In this document: positions 8,032 to 16,099 of the stretch, piece after piece
Layout of the letters: every line of letters starts with the position of its first letter
Numbering within the stretch: the stretch's first letter is position 1
NCBI GenBank assembly: GCA_007132635.1
Contig: SLOG01000253.1
Span: forward strand, 1-17,853
Source: Limnochordia bacterium
GTDB lineage: Bacteria > Bacillota > Limnochordia > Darwinibacteriales > SLO01
Reading direction: 5' to 3'
Length of the DNA: 17,853 bases
Notes under the pieces: model-generated
Told to the model about the DNA's origin: nothing
Database searches by the model: none
The model's input: only the letters and a program-made list of their open reading frames with translations
Position numbers and translations under genes: made by a program

Positions 8032-9132
8032 TTGCCGTATGCAGATAAAGATCTTAGTCTCTGTCCGGCAGCCGTAAACGGCGAGCCTGGAACGGAGTAC
8101 CTCGCACACAATCGGCAGGGGTTTCAAGGGATACCGGGTATCGAAAAGAGCGCTGCCGGACGTCTGTTTGCTACGTTTTACGCTGGGGGCGGAGGCGAAG
8201 GTCCCGACAACTATGTCCTCCTACTCATAAGCGATGATGATGGACAGACCTGGTCGCCGCCGCAGTTTGTCGTCGATCCACCAGGCCTTGTTCGGGCCTT
8301 TGATCCTACCCTGTGGATTGATCCGCATGGACGCCTATGGTGGTTTTGGGCCCAAAGTTATACAAAATACGATGGGCGCTGTGGTGTCTGGACGTCAGTG
8401 TGCGATAATCCTGATGCCGACCGAATCTCCTTTGGGGAGCCAAGGCGCATCGGCAACGGCATCATGCTCAACAAACCCACGGTGTTGGAGGACGGTGCGT
8501 GGCTCTTTCCTATGGCTGTTTGGGCGCCTTGGACTGCGACCACGGATCTGAACACCCTGCCGAACGAATGTTTCTCCAACGTCTATCGGTCGTCAGATAG
8601 TGGCAAGACGTTTGTTTTCTGGGGCTGTTCGGATATTCGCGACCGATGGTTTGACGAACACATGATAGTAGAGAAGCAGACGGGTGAGTTGTGGATGCTG
8701 GTTCGCACTCGCAGCGGGATAGGGCAGAGTGTTTCTGCCGATGGCGGTCGAACCTGGGGCCCCGGTAGTGACACTGGTTTCGGGGGACCTAACTCACGGT
8801 TTTTCATCCGCCGGCTGCAGAGCGGAAACCTGCTCTTGGTTAACCATGACGGAGTGCGGGATAGAAGTCGGTTGACGGCGTTTCTGTCGTCGGACGATGG
8901 CCTTAACTGGCCGCACAAACTGCTCTTGGATGACCGTAAGTCTGTATCCTATCCGGATGGCGTGCAGGATTCCGAAGGCAGGATCTATATTACCTATGAC
9001 CGAGACCGACAGGGAGTGGGCGAAATCCTGCTGGCGGTGTTTCGCGAGGAGGATATCAGGGCGAGGCGGTTAGTCTCCAGCGCAAGTCGTCTGCGACAGG
9101 TGATCGACCGCCTGCGCTTGCCTACTGGCTGA
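8032..9132 (+). CDS. Sialidase-fold (BNR/Asp-box) family protein, probable glycoside hydrolase
   Basis: This is a 366-residue six-bladed-propeller candidate. Four Asp-box repeats are visible: SDDDGQTW (67-74), SSDSGKTF (187-194), SADGGRTW (235-242) and SSDDGLNW (286-293). They are joined by family-typical segments such as NKPTVLEDGAWLFP and YPDGVQDSEGRIYITYDRDR. The fold is that of GH33-like sialidases, and databases usually label such proteins sialidase family. However, the FRIP motif that supplies the first arginine of the sialic-acid-binding triad reads FQGIPG here, so true sialidase activity is doubtful and another glycoside or lyase substrate is likely. No signal peptide is seen. TTG 8032 is preferred over ATG 8023, because GGGAGG (8017-8022) abuts that ATG but lies 9 nt from the TTG. 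Confidence 0.8.
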   Translation: MPYADKDLSLCPAAVNGEPGTEYLAHNRQGFQGIPGIEKSAAGRLFATFYAGGGGEGPDNYVLLLISDDDGQTWSPPQFVVDPPGLVRAFDPTLWIDPHGRLWWFWAQSYTKYDGRCGVWTSVCDNPDADRISFGEPRRIGNGIMLNKPTVLEDGAWLFPMAVWAPWTATTDLNTLPNECFSNVYRSSDSGKTFVFWGCSDIRDRWFDEHMIVEKQTGELWMLVRTRSGIGQSVSADGGRTWGPGSDTGFGGPNSRFFIRRLQSGNLLLVNHDGVRDRSRLTAFLSSDDGLNWPHKLLLDDRKSVSYPDGVQDSEGRIYITYDRDRQGVGEILLAVFREEDIRARRLVSSASRLRQVIDRLRLPTG

Positions 9133-9233
9133 TAGGCATACTCACTGCCTCTATGGTATACTGAAGTTGGCATAATGGCGCAGCCAGGAGGCTTTGACGC
9201 CGAAAGACGCACGTCCACAGGGGTGAGTTGGTA
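9133..9233 (+). promoter_or_regulatory. Possible extended -10 promoter upstream of the FAD oxidoreductase gene
   Basis: TGGTATACT at 9154-9162 matches an extended -10 element (TGn followed by TATACT). No good -35 hexamer lies 17 nt before it. It sits about 70 bp ahead of the oxidoreductase start and could give that gene its own transcript, apart from read-through from the sialidase-like gene. A small hairpin AGGCA-N7-TGCCT (about 9134-9150) precedes it without a T-run, so I do not call a terminator. Confidence 0.35.
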
Positions 9234-10682
9234 GTGACTAGGCGAGAGTATGACGTGATTGTTATTGGAGCTGGACCAACCGGCGTTTTTGCCTGTTACG
9301 AACTGGCAAAAAGGGCTCCTGATCTGCAGATACTGCTTCTGGAGAAAGGGCAAGACATCGACCGCCGCAGCTGTCCCATTTTGGAAAAGAAGGTAGCGAA
9401 GTGTCCGGATAACAGGAGGAAAGCTTTCAGCGGCTGTTACCCAGCTTGTTCCATCACCAACGGTTTCGGCGGCGCTGGCGCCTATTCGGATGGTAAGTTT
9501 AACATTACCACCGAGTACGGCGGCTGGATGACAGAGTACCTGCCGCCGGCGGAAGTCTTGGAGTATATCCGCTATGTGGATGCTGTCAACACGGCTCATG
9601 GGGCATCAGCACCTCTTTCCGATCCAACCACTGAAGCCATTAAGCAGATCGAAAAACGGGGTCTTGCGGCGGGCCTGAAACTGCTGCGCGCTCAAGTGCG
9701 GCATTTAGGAACCGAACAGAACCTCAAGATTCTGGCAAACATTCGTGACACGCTCCAGGGAAGCGTGGATATGCGGTTTCAAACGGAGGTCAAGGAGATT
9801 CTCGCGGAGGAGACGGACCAAGGCTTGGTCGTTCGAGGGGTAGTTGACGATCAAGGGCAGGAGTATAGGGCTCCGTGCGTACTCGCGGCACCGGGGCGCG
9901 ACGGTTCTGAGTGGCTCGGACAAGTTTTGACGAAGTTCGGCCTAGAGTTGAGCAGTAACCAAGTGGATATCGGGGTGCGGATCGAAACGTTTGACATGGT
10001 GATGGAAGAGATCAACGAACACCTGTATGAAGGCAAGTTCCTGTTTCGAACCTCTGTAGGAACTACAGTACGCAGCTTCTGCAGTAATCCTTCCGGCCAT
10101 GTCGTAATCGAGAATCACAGCGGGGTCATGCTGGCGAACGGGCACGCGTTTCGAGATAAAGAACTCGGTAGTACGAACACAAACTTCGCCTTGCTCGTCA
10201 GCCACAGATTTTCCTACCCATTCAACAAACCCATTGAATATGCCAAGTCCATCTCGCGTTTGGCCAACGATCTGTCCAATGGAAGTGTACTGATTCAGAA
10301 ATTCGGCGATATCCTGAAGGGCCGTCGTTCCACCGAGAAGCGGATTCAAGAGGGGTTTGTTGAACCAACATTGAAAGAAGCTGTTCCTGGAAACCTGTGT
10401 CTGGTGCTTCCTTTTTCCACTATGCAGAGCATCATCGAGATGCTGCATGCATTGGACAAAGTCACGCCTGGGATCGCGTCCGAGCATACACTGCTCTACG
10501 GCGTGGAAGCCAAGTTCTACAGCATGCGTCCGGCGCTGACCCCAGAGTTTGAGACGCAGATCAGCGGTCTGTTTGCCGGCGGCGACGGTGCCGGTGTGAC
10601 TCGGGGTCTGGCTCAAGCAGGGGCCTGCGGCGTCGCTATAGCTAGGAACATCGTCCAGCGAAGAGGATCAGCGTCCTCCTAA
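9234..10682 (+). CDS. FAD-dependent oxidoreductase, COG2509 (uncharacterised NAD/FAD-utilising dehydrogenase) type
   Basis: This is a 482-residue cytoplasmic flavoprotein. The N-terminal Rossmann fold DVIVIGAGPTGVFACYEL (GxGxxG at 12-17) binds FAD. A cysteine-containing stretch (SCPILEKKVAKCPDN, then SGCYPACSITNGFGGAGAYSDGK) is a hallmark of this COG, and so is the end LFAGGDGAGVTRGLAQAGACGVAIA, which completes the FAD site. Family members are widespread in Bacillota, and their substrate is not known. The four cysteines near the N-terminus could hold a metal or an Fe-S centre, but that is only inference. GTG 9234 is preferred: GGGGTG (9220-9225) lies 8 nt away, while TTG 9228 would be only 2 nt away. 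The stop overlaps the stop of the convergent gene by 4 bp. Confidence 0.88.
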   Translation: MTRREYDVIVIGAGPTGVFACYELAKRAPDLQILLLEKGQDIDRRSCPILEKKVAKCPDNRRKAFSGCYPACSITNGFGGAGAYSDGKFNITTEYGGWMTEYLPPAEVLEYIRYVDAVNTAHGASAPLSDPTTEAIKQIEKRGLAAGLKLLRAQVRHLGTEQNLKILANIRDTLQGSVDMRFQTEVKEILAEETDQGLVVRGVVDDQGQEYRAPCVLAAPGRDGSEWLGQVLTKFGLELSSNQVDIGVRIETFDMVMEEINEHLYEGKFLFRTSVGTTVRSFCSNPSGHVVIENHSGVMLANGHAFRDKELGSTNTNFALLVSHRFSYPFNKPIEYAKSISRLANDLSNGSVLIQKFGDILKGRRSTEKRIQEGFVEPTLKEAVPGNLCLVLPFSTMQSIIEMLHALDKVTPGIASEHTLLYGVEAKFYSMRPALTPEFETQISGLFAGGDGAGVTRGLAQAGACGVAIARNIVQRRGSASS

Positions 10683-11683
10683 TTGGTCAATCTGTCCCAG
10701 GTTTCGAACATTGTGCGCACGTTTTCGGGTTTGGCACCAATACCAAACTCGCATTGGGCGATGACCCCGCCCTGTTCGTACAGATTGTCTTTGATGTCAG
10801 TCACGGCTTGGACAATGGCTTCGCGATCGCCATAGGGCAGAAGATGCTGACGATCGAGTTCGCCCCAGAACGTGATGCTGCCCTTAAAAGGCCGCAGCTT
10901 GTCGAGGCCCATACAGAAAATCTGGCTGTTGACAGCATCCAAACCGAGTTCAATGAGATCCGGCAGGATGTCAAGGATGAAACCGTCCGAGTGCATAAAG
11001 ATGAACTTGCCGTGTTTGTGGGCGATATCAATGTAATCCTTATACAATGGTTTGAAGAAATCCCGCCACATGGACGGAGAGATAAGCAGTGATCTTTGCG
11101 CCCCCCAGTCATCCATGAACATTAGAGCATCGACGTCAGTTGTTCCCCACAGCTCAAGTTCGGCTTTGAAGTGCTCGTGAATCCTCTCGAGCAGGCGCAG
11201 GAACTCTTTCGGTTGGTCGACTAAGTCCATGTATAGGGCCTGCGTCGTGCGGATGAACTGCATGCGTTCGAAGGGGCGAGGACAGCAGCCGCCGATGACA
11301 AATTTCTCGGTGTCTCGGCAGAACTTGTTAACCTGATTTGTGTCGACGGTCAAAGACTCTTTCGGGATTCGGACTTGATCAGCCTGGGTCCAATCATGCA
11401 CCAGGGGCTCTTTTACTTCACCAATGATACCGTCCTGCTTCTGCTCAAATATGCAGCCCCATTCATCGACGTAGGTGCCCACCCGATACGGGTCACCCTT
11501 GGTCGGGGGTGTCGTCTGCAGAAAGGCGGGGGCATTGGTGATATCGCGAGGATAGTCCGCTGCGATGCTCTCAACCGCATCTTTGTGGTGATCGACGGCC
11601 CAAGGAAGCAGCCATAAGTCCCGAGCGGCTCGTCCCGTGTTTTGGTTTGCCAGCGTTTGTTGGATACGCAGACGCGAGTTCAT
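10679..11683 (-). CDS. Uroporphyrinogen decarboxylase (URO-D) family protein, probably not a heme enzyme
   Basis: This is a 334-residue TIM-barrel protein of the URO-D/methyltransferase superfamily (PF01208-like), cytoplasmic. Supporting segments are ALMFMDDWGAQRSLLISP, then the family-typical KFIFMHSDGFILDILPDLIELGLDAVN, and the C-terminal KPENVRTMFETWD. The HSDG motif stands where cobamide-dependent methyltransferases such as MtaA carry HxCG, so that zinc site is not complete. The arginine-rich N-terminus of HemE is not evident and no tetrapyrrole gene is nearby. This class is common beside sugar-use genes in Bacillota, with unknown chemistry. ATG 11683 has AAGAAGG 7 nt upstream. It diverges from the ADP-ribosylglycohydrolase gene and converges with the flavoprotein gene (CTAA shared by both stops). 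Confidence 0.88.
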   Translation of the reverse strand: MNSRLRIQQTLANQNTGRAARDLWLLPWAVDHHKDAVESIAADYPRDITNAPAFLQTTPPTKGDPYRVGTYVDEWGCIFEQKQDGIIGEVKEPLVHDWTQADQVRIPKESLTVDTNQVNKFCRDTEKFVIGGCCPRPFERMQFIRTTQALYMDLVDQPKEFLRLLERIHEHFKAELELWGTTDVDALMFMDDWGAQRSLLISPSMWRDFFKPLYKDYIDIAHKHGKFIFMHSDGFILDILPDLIELGLDAVNSQIFCMGLDKLRPFKGSITFWGELDRQHLLPYGDREAIVQAVTDIKDNLYEQGGVIAQCEFGIGAKPENVRTMFETWDRLTN

Positions 11684-11823
11684 AGTTTAGCCTTCTTTCT
11701 ATATGTATTTGCTTCGAAACATGGTTCGCAGTACAGAGGTGATTTTCCTGCCAGACTTTTCGCGGCGTCTCGTAGATTGTTTGGCCAGGGCAGGACAAAG
11801 GTCTGAACAAGGGAGGCGGTTGT
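11684..11823. promoter_or_regulatory. Divergent intergenic region, URO-D family gene / ADP-ribosylglycohydrolase gene
   Basis: This 140-bp spacer must hold both promoters. I find no strong -35/-10 pair. CCTGCC (about 11746-11751) and GGCAGG (about 11789-11794) form a widely spaced inverted repeat. GGGAGG at 11811-11816 is the ribosome binding site for the plus-strand gene. Confidence 0.3.
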
Positions 11824-13932
11824 GTGCCGATTCCAGCGGATTATGCTGAACGCGTGTACGCAGGTGTTTTGGGAAAGATCATTGGTGTTTACTTGGGTCG
11901 CCCGTTTGAAGGCTGGTCCTATGAACGGATCAAAGAGCAGTTGGGATACATCGAGTACTACGTGCATGACCGTCTAGAGATGCCGCTTATCGTGACGGAC
12001 GATGACATTTCTGGTACGTTTACCTTTGTACGGTCGCTAGCAGACAACGAATGGGACCCGAACCTCACCGCCGAACAGATCGGTCTTACGTGGCTAAATT
12101 ACCTCATTGAAAAACGTACTGTACTCTGGTGGGGAGGGTTGGGAAACTCTACGGAGCATACAGCCTATCTGCGGCTAAAGGAAGGCGTGCCGGCACCCAA
12201 GAGTGGGTCGGCCGCTGTGAATGGACGCGTGGTGGCTGAGCAAGTTGGGGCCCAGATCTTTATCGATGGATGGGCTATGGTGTGCCCCGGCGATCCAGAG
12301 CGAGCGGCTGATTTTGCTCGGCGAGCTGCCTCTGTTAGTCATGACGGTGAAGCGATTTATGGAGCGCAGGTCATTGCCGCCATGGAGGCGCAGGCTTTTG
12401 TCGAAAATGACATGGATAAACTCCTGGATACAGCGGTGTCTCTGATTCCTAAGGACTGTGTCATCGCCCGCGTCATCGCGGATCTGCGCGGTTGGCGTAC
12501 GGCATATTCTGACTGGGAGCGGGCGCGCCAGCAGTTAGCTGAACGCTATGGGTATGATAAGTACGGCGGCAACTGCCACATGGTACCGAACCATGGTCTC
12601 ATCGTGCTGAGTCTGCTCTTCGGCGAAGATAGCTTGCAGAAGACGTTGATGATCGTCAATACGGGTGGTTGGGATACCGACTGCAATTCGGCCAACGTTG
12701 GCTGTCTTATGGGGATAAAAAACGGGCTAAGCGGTTTGGATGCGGGTCCTGACTTCCGGGGGCCCGTGGCTGATCGACTGTACCTGCCTACGGCAGACGG
12801 CGGACGGGCGATCACTGACGCGGTGACCGAGGCCTATCATATCGTGAATGCGGGTCGCCGCCTTGCCGGAGAACCCAGTGCGTGGCCAAAAGAGGGGGCG
12901 CGATTCCACTTTTCGCTCCCAGGATCGGTGCAGTCCTTTACGATCGACGACAGTCCGGAAAGCAGCGGCACGGGCTGGGTGTCCAACAGCGAACAGTGTT
13001 TGGCGGTTCACTATAGGCAAGTGGCTCCGGGCCGGACCTGTCGGGTGTTTGCTCCCGCGTTTATCCCGCCAGAGGCTGTCAGCAGTCGTGCAGGTTATTC
13101 GCTTCTCGCCTCACCCACTTTGTTCTCGGGTCAAACTGTGCGGGCATGTCTGCGAGCGGCCGACGGCCAGCTGCCAGTGGAGGCCGGGCTTTACATGGAA
13201 TATTACGGCGCCGACGATACACTGCAGCGACGTAAGGGACCCAGACAGCGACTCGCTCCGGGAGACAGCAGAGCGTTTACCTGGATGATCCCTGATACGG
13301 AAGGGTGTCCTGTGGCGCGGGTGGGAATCGAATTGTCGGCAGAGACTAGAGCCGATGGCACCGTCCTGTTGGATTACCTGACATGGGACGGCAGTCCAAC
13401 TCTGCGGCTCGGCAGGCCTCAAGAGGGAGGAACTCTGTGGCAGAGGGCTTGGGTTGATGGCATGGATTCTCTGCATGTGACCGACGAGCCGTATCGGTTG
13501 ATTCAAAACGAAGGAACCGGCCTGATTATGCAGGGTACCGCCGAGTGGCAAGACTATGAAGTCTGTGCCGACTTCACGCCTCACATGGTAGAAGCTTGCG
13601 GCTTGGCCCTGCGAGTAGGCGGCCTGCGGCGCTGGTATGGCCTGCTTCTGGCACCAGACAATACAGTGAAACTGGTCAAGATGCGGGATGTCGAGGCGGT
13701 ACTGGCGTCATGCGCGCTGAAGTGGGAGTGGGGGCATACCTACCGACTTCGATTAGGTGCAGTGGGGACGAGGCTCTATGCTTTCGTCGACGATCGGCTG
13801 AGCTTGGAAGCTTCTGATAGGCACCAGCACCTTCCCGGAGGCGGTGTCGGGCTTGTTTGTCGGCGGGGAAGAACGGGTGTGGGTACAGTTACCATCACGC
13901 CTAGCGCAAAGACTGGAGGTGTCGTGCTGTGA
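11824..13932 (+). CDS. ADP-ribosylglycohydrolase family protein with C-terminal carbohydrate-binding-like (jelly-roll) domains
   Basis: This is a 702-residue, three-part protein. Residues 1-345 are an ADP-ribosylglycohydrolase (ARH/DraG) fold: AGVLGKIIGVYLGRPFEGW, the magnesium-site TDDD (58-61, normally TDDT), and NTGGWDTDCNSANVGCLMG (280-297) supplying the distal metal aspartates. Residues ~350-500 are beta-rich. Residues ~505-695 look like a concanavalin/LamG-type jelly roll (DYEVCADF...RWYGLLLAPDNTVKLVK...GHTYRLRLGAVGTRLYAFVDDRL...GGVGLVCRRG). No signal peptide is seen, so it is probably intracellular. ARH enzymes release ADP-ribose from proteins or small molecules. The GGWDTDCN variant and the extra domains suggest a glycoside or nucleoside-sugar substrate instead; this is inference. 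GTG 11824 follows GGGAGG by 7 nt. The stop overlaps the next start (GTGA). Confidence 0.88.
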   Translation: MPIPADYAERVYAGVLGKIIGVYLGRPFEGWSYERIKEQLGYIEYYVHDRLEMPLIVTDDDISGTFTFVRSLADNEWDPNLTAEQIGLTWLNYLIEKRTVLWWGGLGNSTEHTAYLRLKEGVPAPKSGSAAVNGRVVAEQVGAQIFIDGWAMVCPGDPERAADFARRAASVSHDGEAIYGAQVIAAMEAQAFVENDMDKLLDTAVSLIPKDCVIARVIADLRGWRTAYSDWERARQQLAERYGYDKYGGNCHMVPNHGLIVLSLLFGEDSLQKTLMIVNTGGWDTDCNSANVGCLMGIKNGLSGLDAGPDFRGPVADRLYLPTADGGRAITDAVTEAYHIVNAGRRLAGEPSAWPKEGARFHFSLPGSVQSFTIDDSPESSGTGWVSNSEQCLAVHYRQVAPGRTCRVFAPAFIPPEAVSSRAGYSLLASPTLFSGQTVRACLRAADGQLPVEAGLYMEYYGADDTLQRRKGPRQRLAPGDSRAFTWMIPDTEGCPVARVGIELSAETRADGTVLLDYLTWDGSPTLRLGRPQEGGTLWQRAWVDGMDSLHVTDEPYRLIQNEGTGLIMQGTAEWQDYEVCADFTPHMVEACGLALRVGGLRRWYGLLLAPDNTVKLVKMRDVEAVLASCALKWEWGHTYRLRLGAVGTRLYAFVDDRLSLEASDRHQHLPGGGVGLVCRRGRTGVGTVTITPSAKTGGVVL

Positions 13933-15302
13933 AGACAGCCGTGCTGCTTGCTGCGGGAGAAGGCCGGCGAGTCTGGCCTTTTGCTGAAGCTCGCCCCAAA
14001 GCCATGCTGCCGGCCGCTAATCGGCCCCTCCTGGGGCACCAGGTCGATAGTTTGCTGACATTGGGTTTCGAGCACATCGTGATTGCCGCCGGTCCAATGC
14101 ATCAGCAGATCACGAATTTCTTCCGCGACGTTTCAGAGGTGGATGTTCGGTGCGTTGGTTCGACGGAGGGCTCAGCTTTTTCCTTGGCCGCTGCGGTTGA
14201 GGAAGTCACCGAGTGGCCTCTCCTTGTTCTGCCGGGAGACTGTCTCCTCTCCTACGACGACATTGCGCAGCTAGCTGGTCTCATGGTGGACTCTTTTGCC
14301 GGGATCGGTGTCCTAGCTGTACCGTTAGGTCAGGATTCCAGCCGTGACTGGATTGGCTGCCGCGTTGAGGATGGGCGTGTGACGAAAATCGCGGGTCATC
14401 CGCGAGGCGGCGTCACGCACAGGCTGGCAGGTTTTGTTTTGGGCCGCGCTGCCTGGCCCTATGTGACAGGGAATTCTGGAGTGTTTTCCAGTGTGGAAGT
14501 AGGTATGATGCCGCCTTTGGAAGGGTATGTGGAAATGGCCCTGGCTGACTGGTTGCGAGCTGGCGAGGTAATCACCTCTGTCGAAGCGCTGCAGCCCGTT
14601 GTTGATGTGGATAAGCCGTGGCACATCATGGAAGCGAATGCCTTGGCCAATCAGTGGTTGTGTGATGGCCTCGGCGATCATCAGCTTGAGAACGGGGCAT
14701 TCATCGATGACTCGGCATCCATCGAGGGCTGCGTTAGGCTAGGTGCGGGCAGCCGCATTGGGCGCAACGTCGTTATCCAAGGGAATGTGTGGGTTGGTGA
14801 CCACACAATCATTGACAATGGGGCCATCGTACACGGCCCGACTGTGATTGGTAACCACTGCCGTATTGAGAACTACTGCTACATCGGCGGGCCATCGACC
14901 ATTGGCGATCAGTGCGTTGTCAATCACTGCGCTGAGCTCGAAGGGGTCATCTTCGACACCGTGTATCTGTATCATTATATGGAGTTCTTTGGGGTGCTCG
15001 GGCGCTGTACGGATCTGGGTGCCGCGACAGTGTGTGGGACGTTGCGGTTTGACGACGGTTCGGCAAGTTGGGTCGTAAACGGTCGGCGCGAGACGCCGCG
15101 AAACTACGCCAATGCGTCCTATATTGCGGATTACTGCCGCACCGGGGTCAATGCTGTCCTGATGCCAGGCTGTCGAGTCGGGATCTACAGTGTGGTTGGG
15201 CCTGGTGTTGTACTGCGAGATGATGTGCCAAACCGCACGATGGTTCAGGTGGAACAGACGCTAACCCATAAGCCTTGGGGTCCAGAAAGGTATGGTTGGT
15301 AG
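13929..15302 (+). CDS. Sugar-1-phosphate nucleotidyltransferase with left-handed beta-helix domain (GlmU-like)
   Basis: This is a 457-residue two-domain protein. Residues 1-~235 form a nucleotidyltransferase fold that joins NTP and a sugar-1-phosphate: AVLLAAGEGRRVWPF at 4-18, RPKAMLP at 22-28, and PGDCLLSYDDI with the metal aspartate. From ~255, hexapeptide repeats (SASIEGCVRLGAGSRIGRNV, WVGDHTIIDNGAIV, TVIGNHCRIENY and so on) build a left-handed beta helix of the type that carries acetyltransferase activity in GlmU and in archaeal bifunctional enzymes. A conserved-looking VYLYHYMEFFGVLGRC stretch follows. Which NDP-sugar is made is unknown. GTG 13929 is set by GGAGGT (13915-13920) eight nt before it, and it overlaps the ARH stop by 4 nt, so translation is probably coupled. 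It is too divergent at the C-terminus to call GlmU outright. Confidence 0.86.
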   Translation: MKTAVLLAAGEGRRVWPFAEARPKAMLPAANRPLLGHQVDSLLTLGFEHIVIAAGPMHQQITNFFRDVSEVDVRCVGSTEGSAFSLAAAVEEVTEWPLLVLPGDCLLSYDDIAQLAGLMVDSFAGIGVLAVPLGQDSSRDWIGCRVEDGRVTKIAGHPRGGVTHRLAGFVLGRAAWPYVTGNSGVFSSVEVGMMPPLEGYVEMALADWLRAGEVITSVEALQPVVDVDKPWHIMEANALANQWLCDGLGDHQLENGAFIDDSASIEGCVRLGAGSRIGRNVVIQGNVWVGDHTIIDNGAIVHGPTVIGNHCRIENYCYIGGPSTIGDQCVVNHCAELEGVIFDTVYLYHYMEFFGVLGRCTDLGAATVCGTLRFDDGSASWVVNGRRETPRNYANASYIADYCRTGVNAVLMPGCRVGIYSVVGPGVVLRDDVPNRTMVQVEQTLTHKPWGPERYGW

Positions 15303-16015
15303 TCGTGCTGCGTCAGATGAACATTGATGGGAGCACTGTGACAGTTGAGTTAATCCAAAGACCCCGCCGTAGTATGGAGCTGCAGATCAAAGGGCCGAAC
15401 CAGCTGCGTGTTCTTGTTCCGACCGGGCTGGCTGAACCTGCTGTCTTTGGTTTCCTGGAGAAGAAGGCTGGGTGGATTCGGCAGGGACTGGCTTCGGCAG
15501 CAGAACGGGAAGCAGCTGCCCAGGCTAGAATGTCCGATGGAGCGCAGTGGCTCCTTTTGGGAAAGCTGTTTACGCTCCGTCTGCAATCAGCCGCAAGTTC
15601 AGGACTTGAGTTTGTCTGGAAGGACGGGTGCTTGACAGCCAACGGGTGCTGCGATGACCTGAACGCAGTCCGCAAGGGACTGCTCAAGTGGTACCGAGTC
15701 CAGGCTGAGGCGTATGTGTTCCCTCGGGTCGAGGCCTTAGCAAGACAGTTTGGCCTGGCTCCAAGGTCGGTGTCTCTCAGCGAAGCGAAGAAGCGTTGGG
15801 GCAGCTGTACGAACCGCGGCGCCGTTCGCATTAACACTCGCTGTGTGCAGGCTCCTCGCTCTGTCATCGACTATGTGATTATCCACGAGCTGAGCCACCT
15901 TTCGCATCTCAATCACTCGCGTGCCTTCTGGGCTGTCGTGGCTGCGAGACAGCCAGATTACGCTGCGCAGCGCAATTGGCTGAAACAGTATGGGACCAAG
16001 CTTCTGGATTGGTAA
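15296..16015 (+). CDS. YgjP-type (DUF45, SprT-like) zinc metallopeptidase
   Basis: This is a cytoplasmic protein of about 239 residues. The C-terminal half carries the YgjP family core: SVSLSEAKKRWGSCTNRGAVRINTR, VIDYVIIHELSHLSHLNHSRAFW, and then VAARQPDYAAQRNWLK. HELSH gives the gluzincin HExxH site (His196, Glu197, His200 in this numbering), and the later His in NHSRAFW is the third zinc ligand. The N-terminal half is an antiparallel beta domain usual for the family. The cellular substrate of this family is not known. The start is ambiguous: TTG 15296 has AGAAAGG (15284-15290) five nt upstream, and GTG 15305 and ATG 15317 are in frame without a better site. The first two lie inside or directly behind the upstream stop region, so coupling to the nucleotidyltransferase is likely. 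Confidence 0.9.
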   Translation: MVVVLRQMNIDGSTVTVELIQRPRRSMELQIKGPNQLRVLVPTGLAEPAVFGFLEKKAGWIRQGLASAAEREAAAQARMSDGAQWLLLGKLFTLRLQSAASSGLEFVWKDGCLTANGCCDDLNAVRKGLLKWYRVQAEAYVFPRVEALARQFGLAPRSVSLSEAKKRWGSCTNRGAVRINTRCVQAPRSVIDYVIIHELSHLSHLNHSRAFWAVVAARQPDYAAQRNWLKQYGTKLLDW

Positions 16016-16043
16016 GCACCAGCGTCGTCTAAGGAGTGTTGTG

Positions 16044-16080
16044 AAAAAAGATGCGGCACGCATCAGGCATGCGTGCCGCA
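16044..16080 (-). terminator. Rho-independent terminator for leftward transcription
   Basis: A perfect 12-bp stem, TGCGGCACGCAT (16052-16063) with ATGCGTGCCGCA (16069-16080), encloses the loop CAGGC. On the minus strand it is followed by TCTTTTTTC (A-run 16044-16049 on the plus strand), which makes a textbook intrinsic terminator for the CD3324 transcript. On the plus strand no T-run follows, although the stem may still slow transcripts leaving the peptidase gene. Confidence 0.9.
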
Positions 16081-16099
16081 CTCGTACCGTGGCCGACGC

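Noticed and set aside
9942..10616. 224-codon open frame on the minus strand
   Set aside because: It is antisense to the FAD oxidoreductase with its clear COG2509 motifs, and no family resemblance is seen.
16052..16080. Terminator for the rightward peptidase transcript
   Set aside because: The stem is followed by CTCGTACC on the plus strand, with no T-run. The T-run is on the minus-strand side only.
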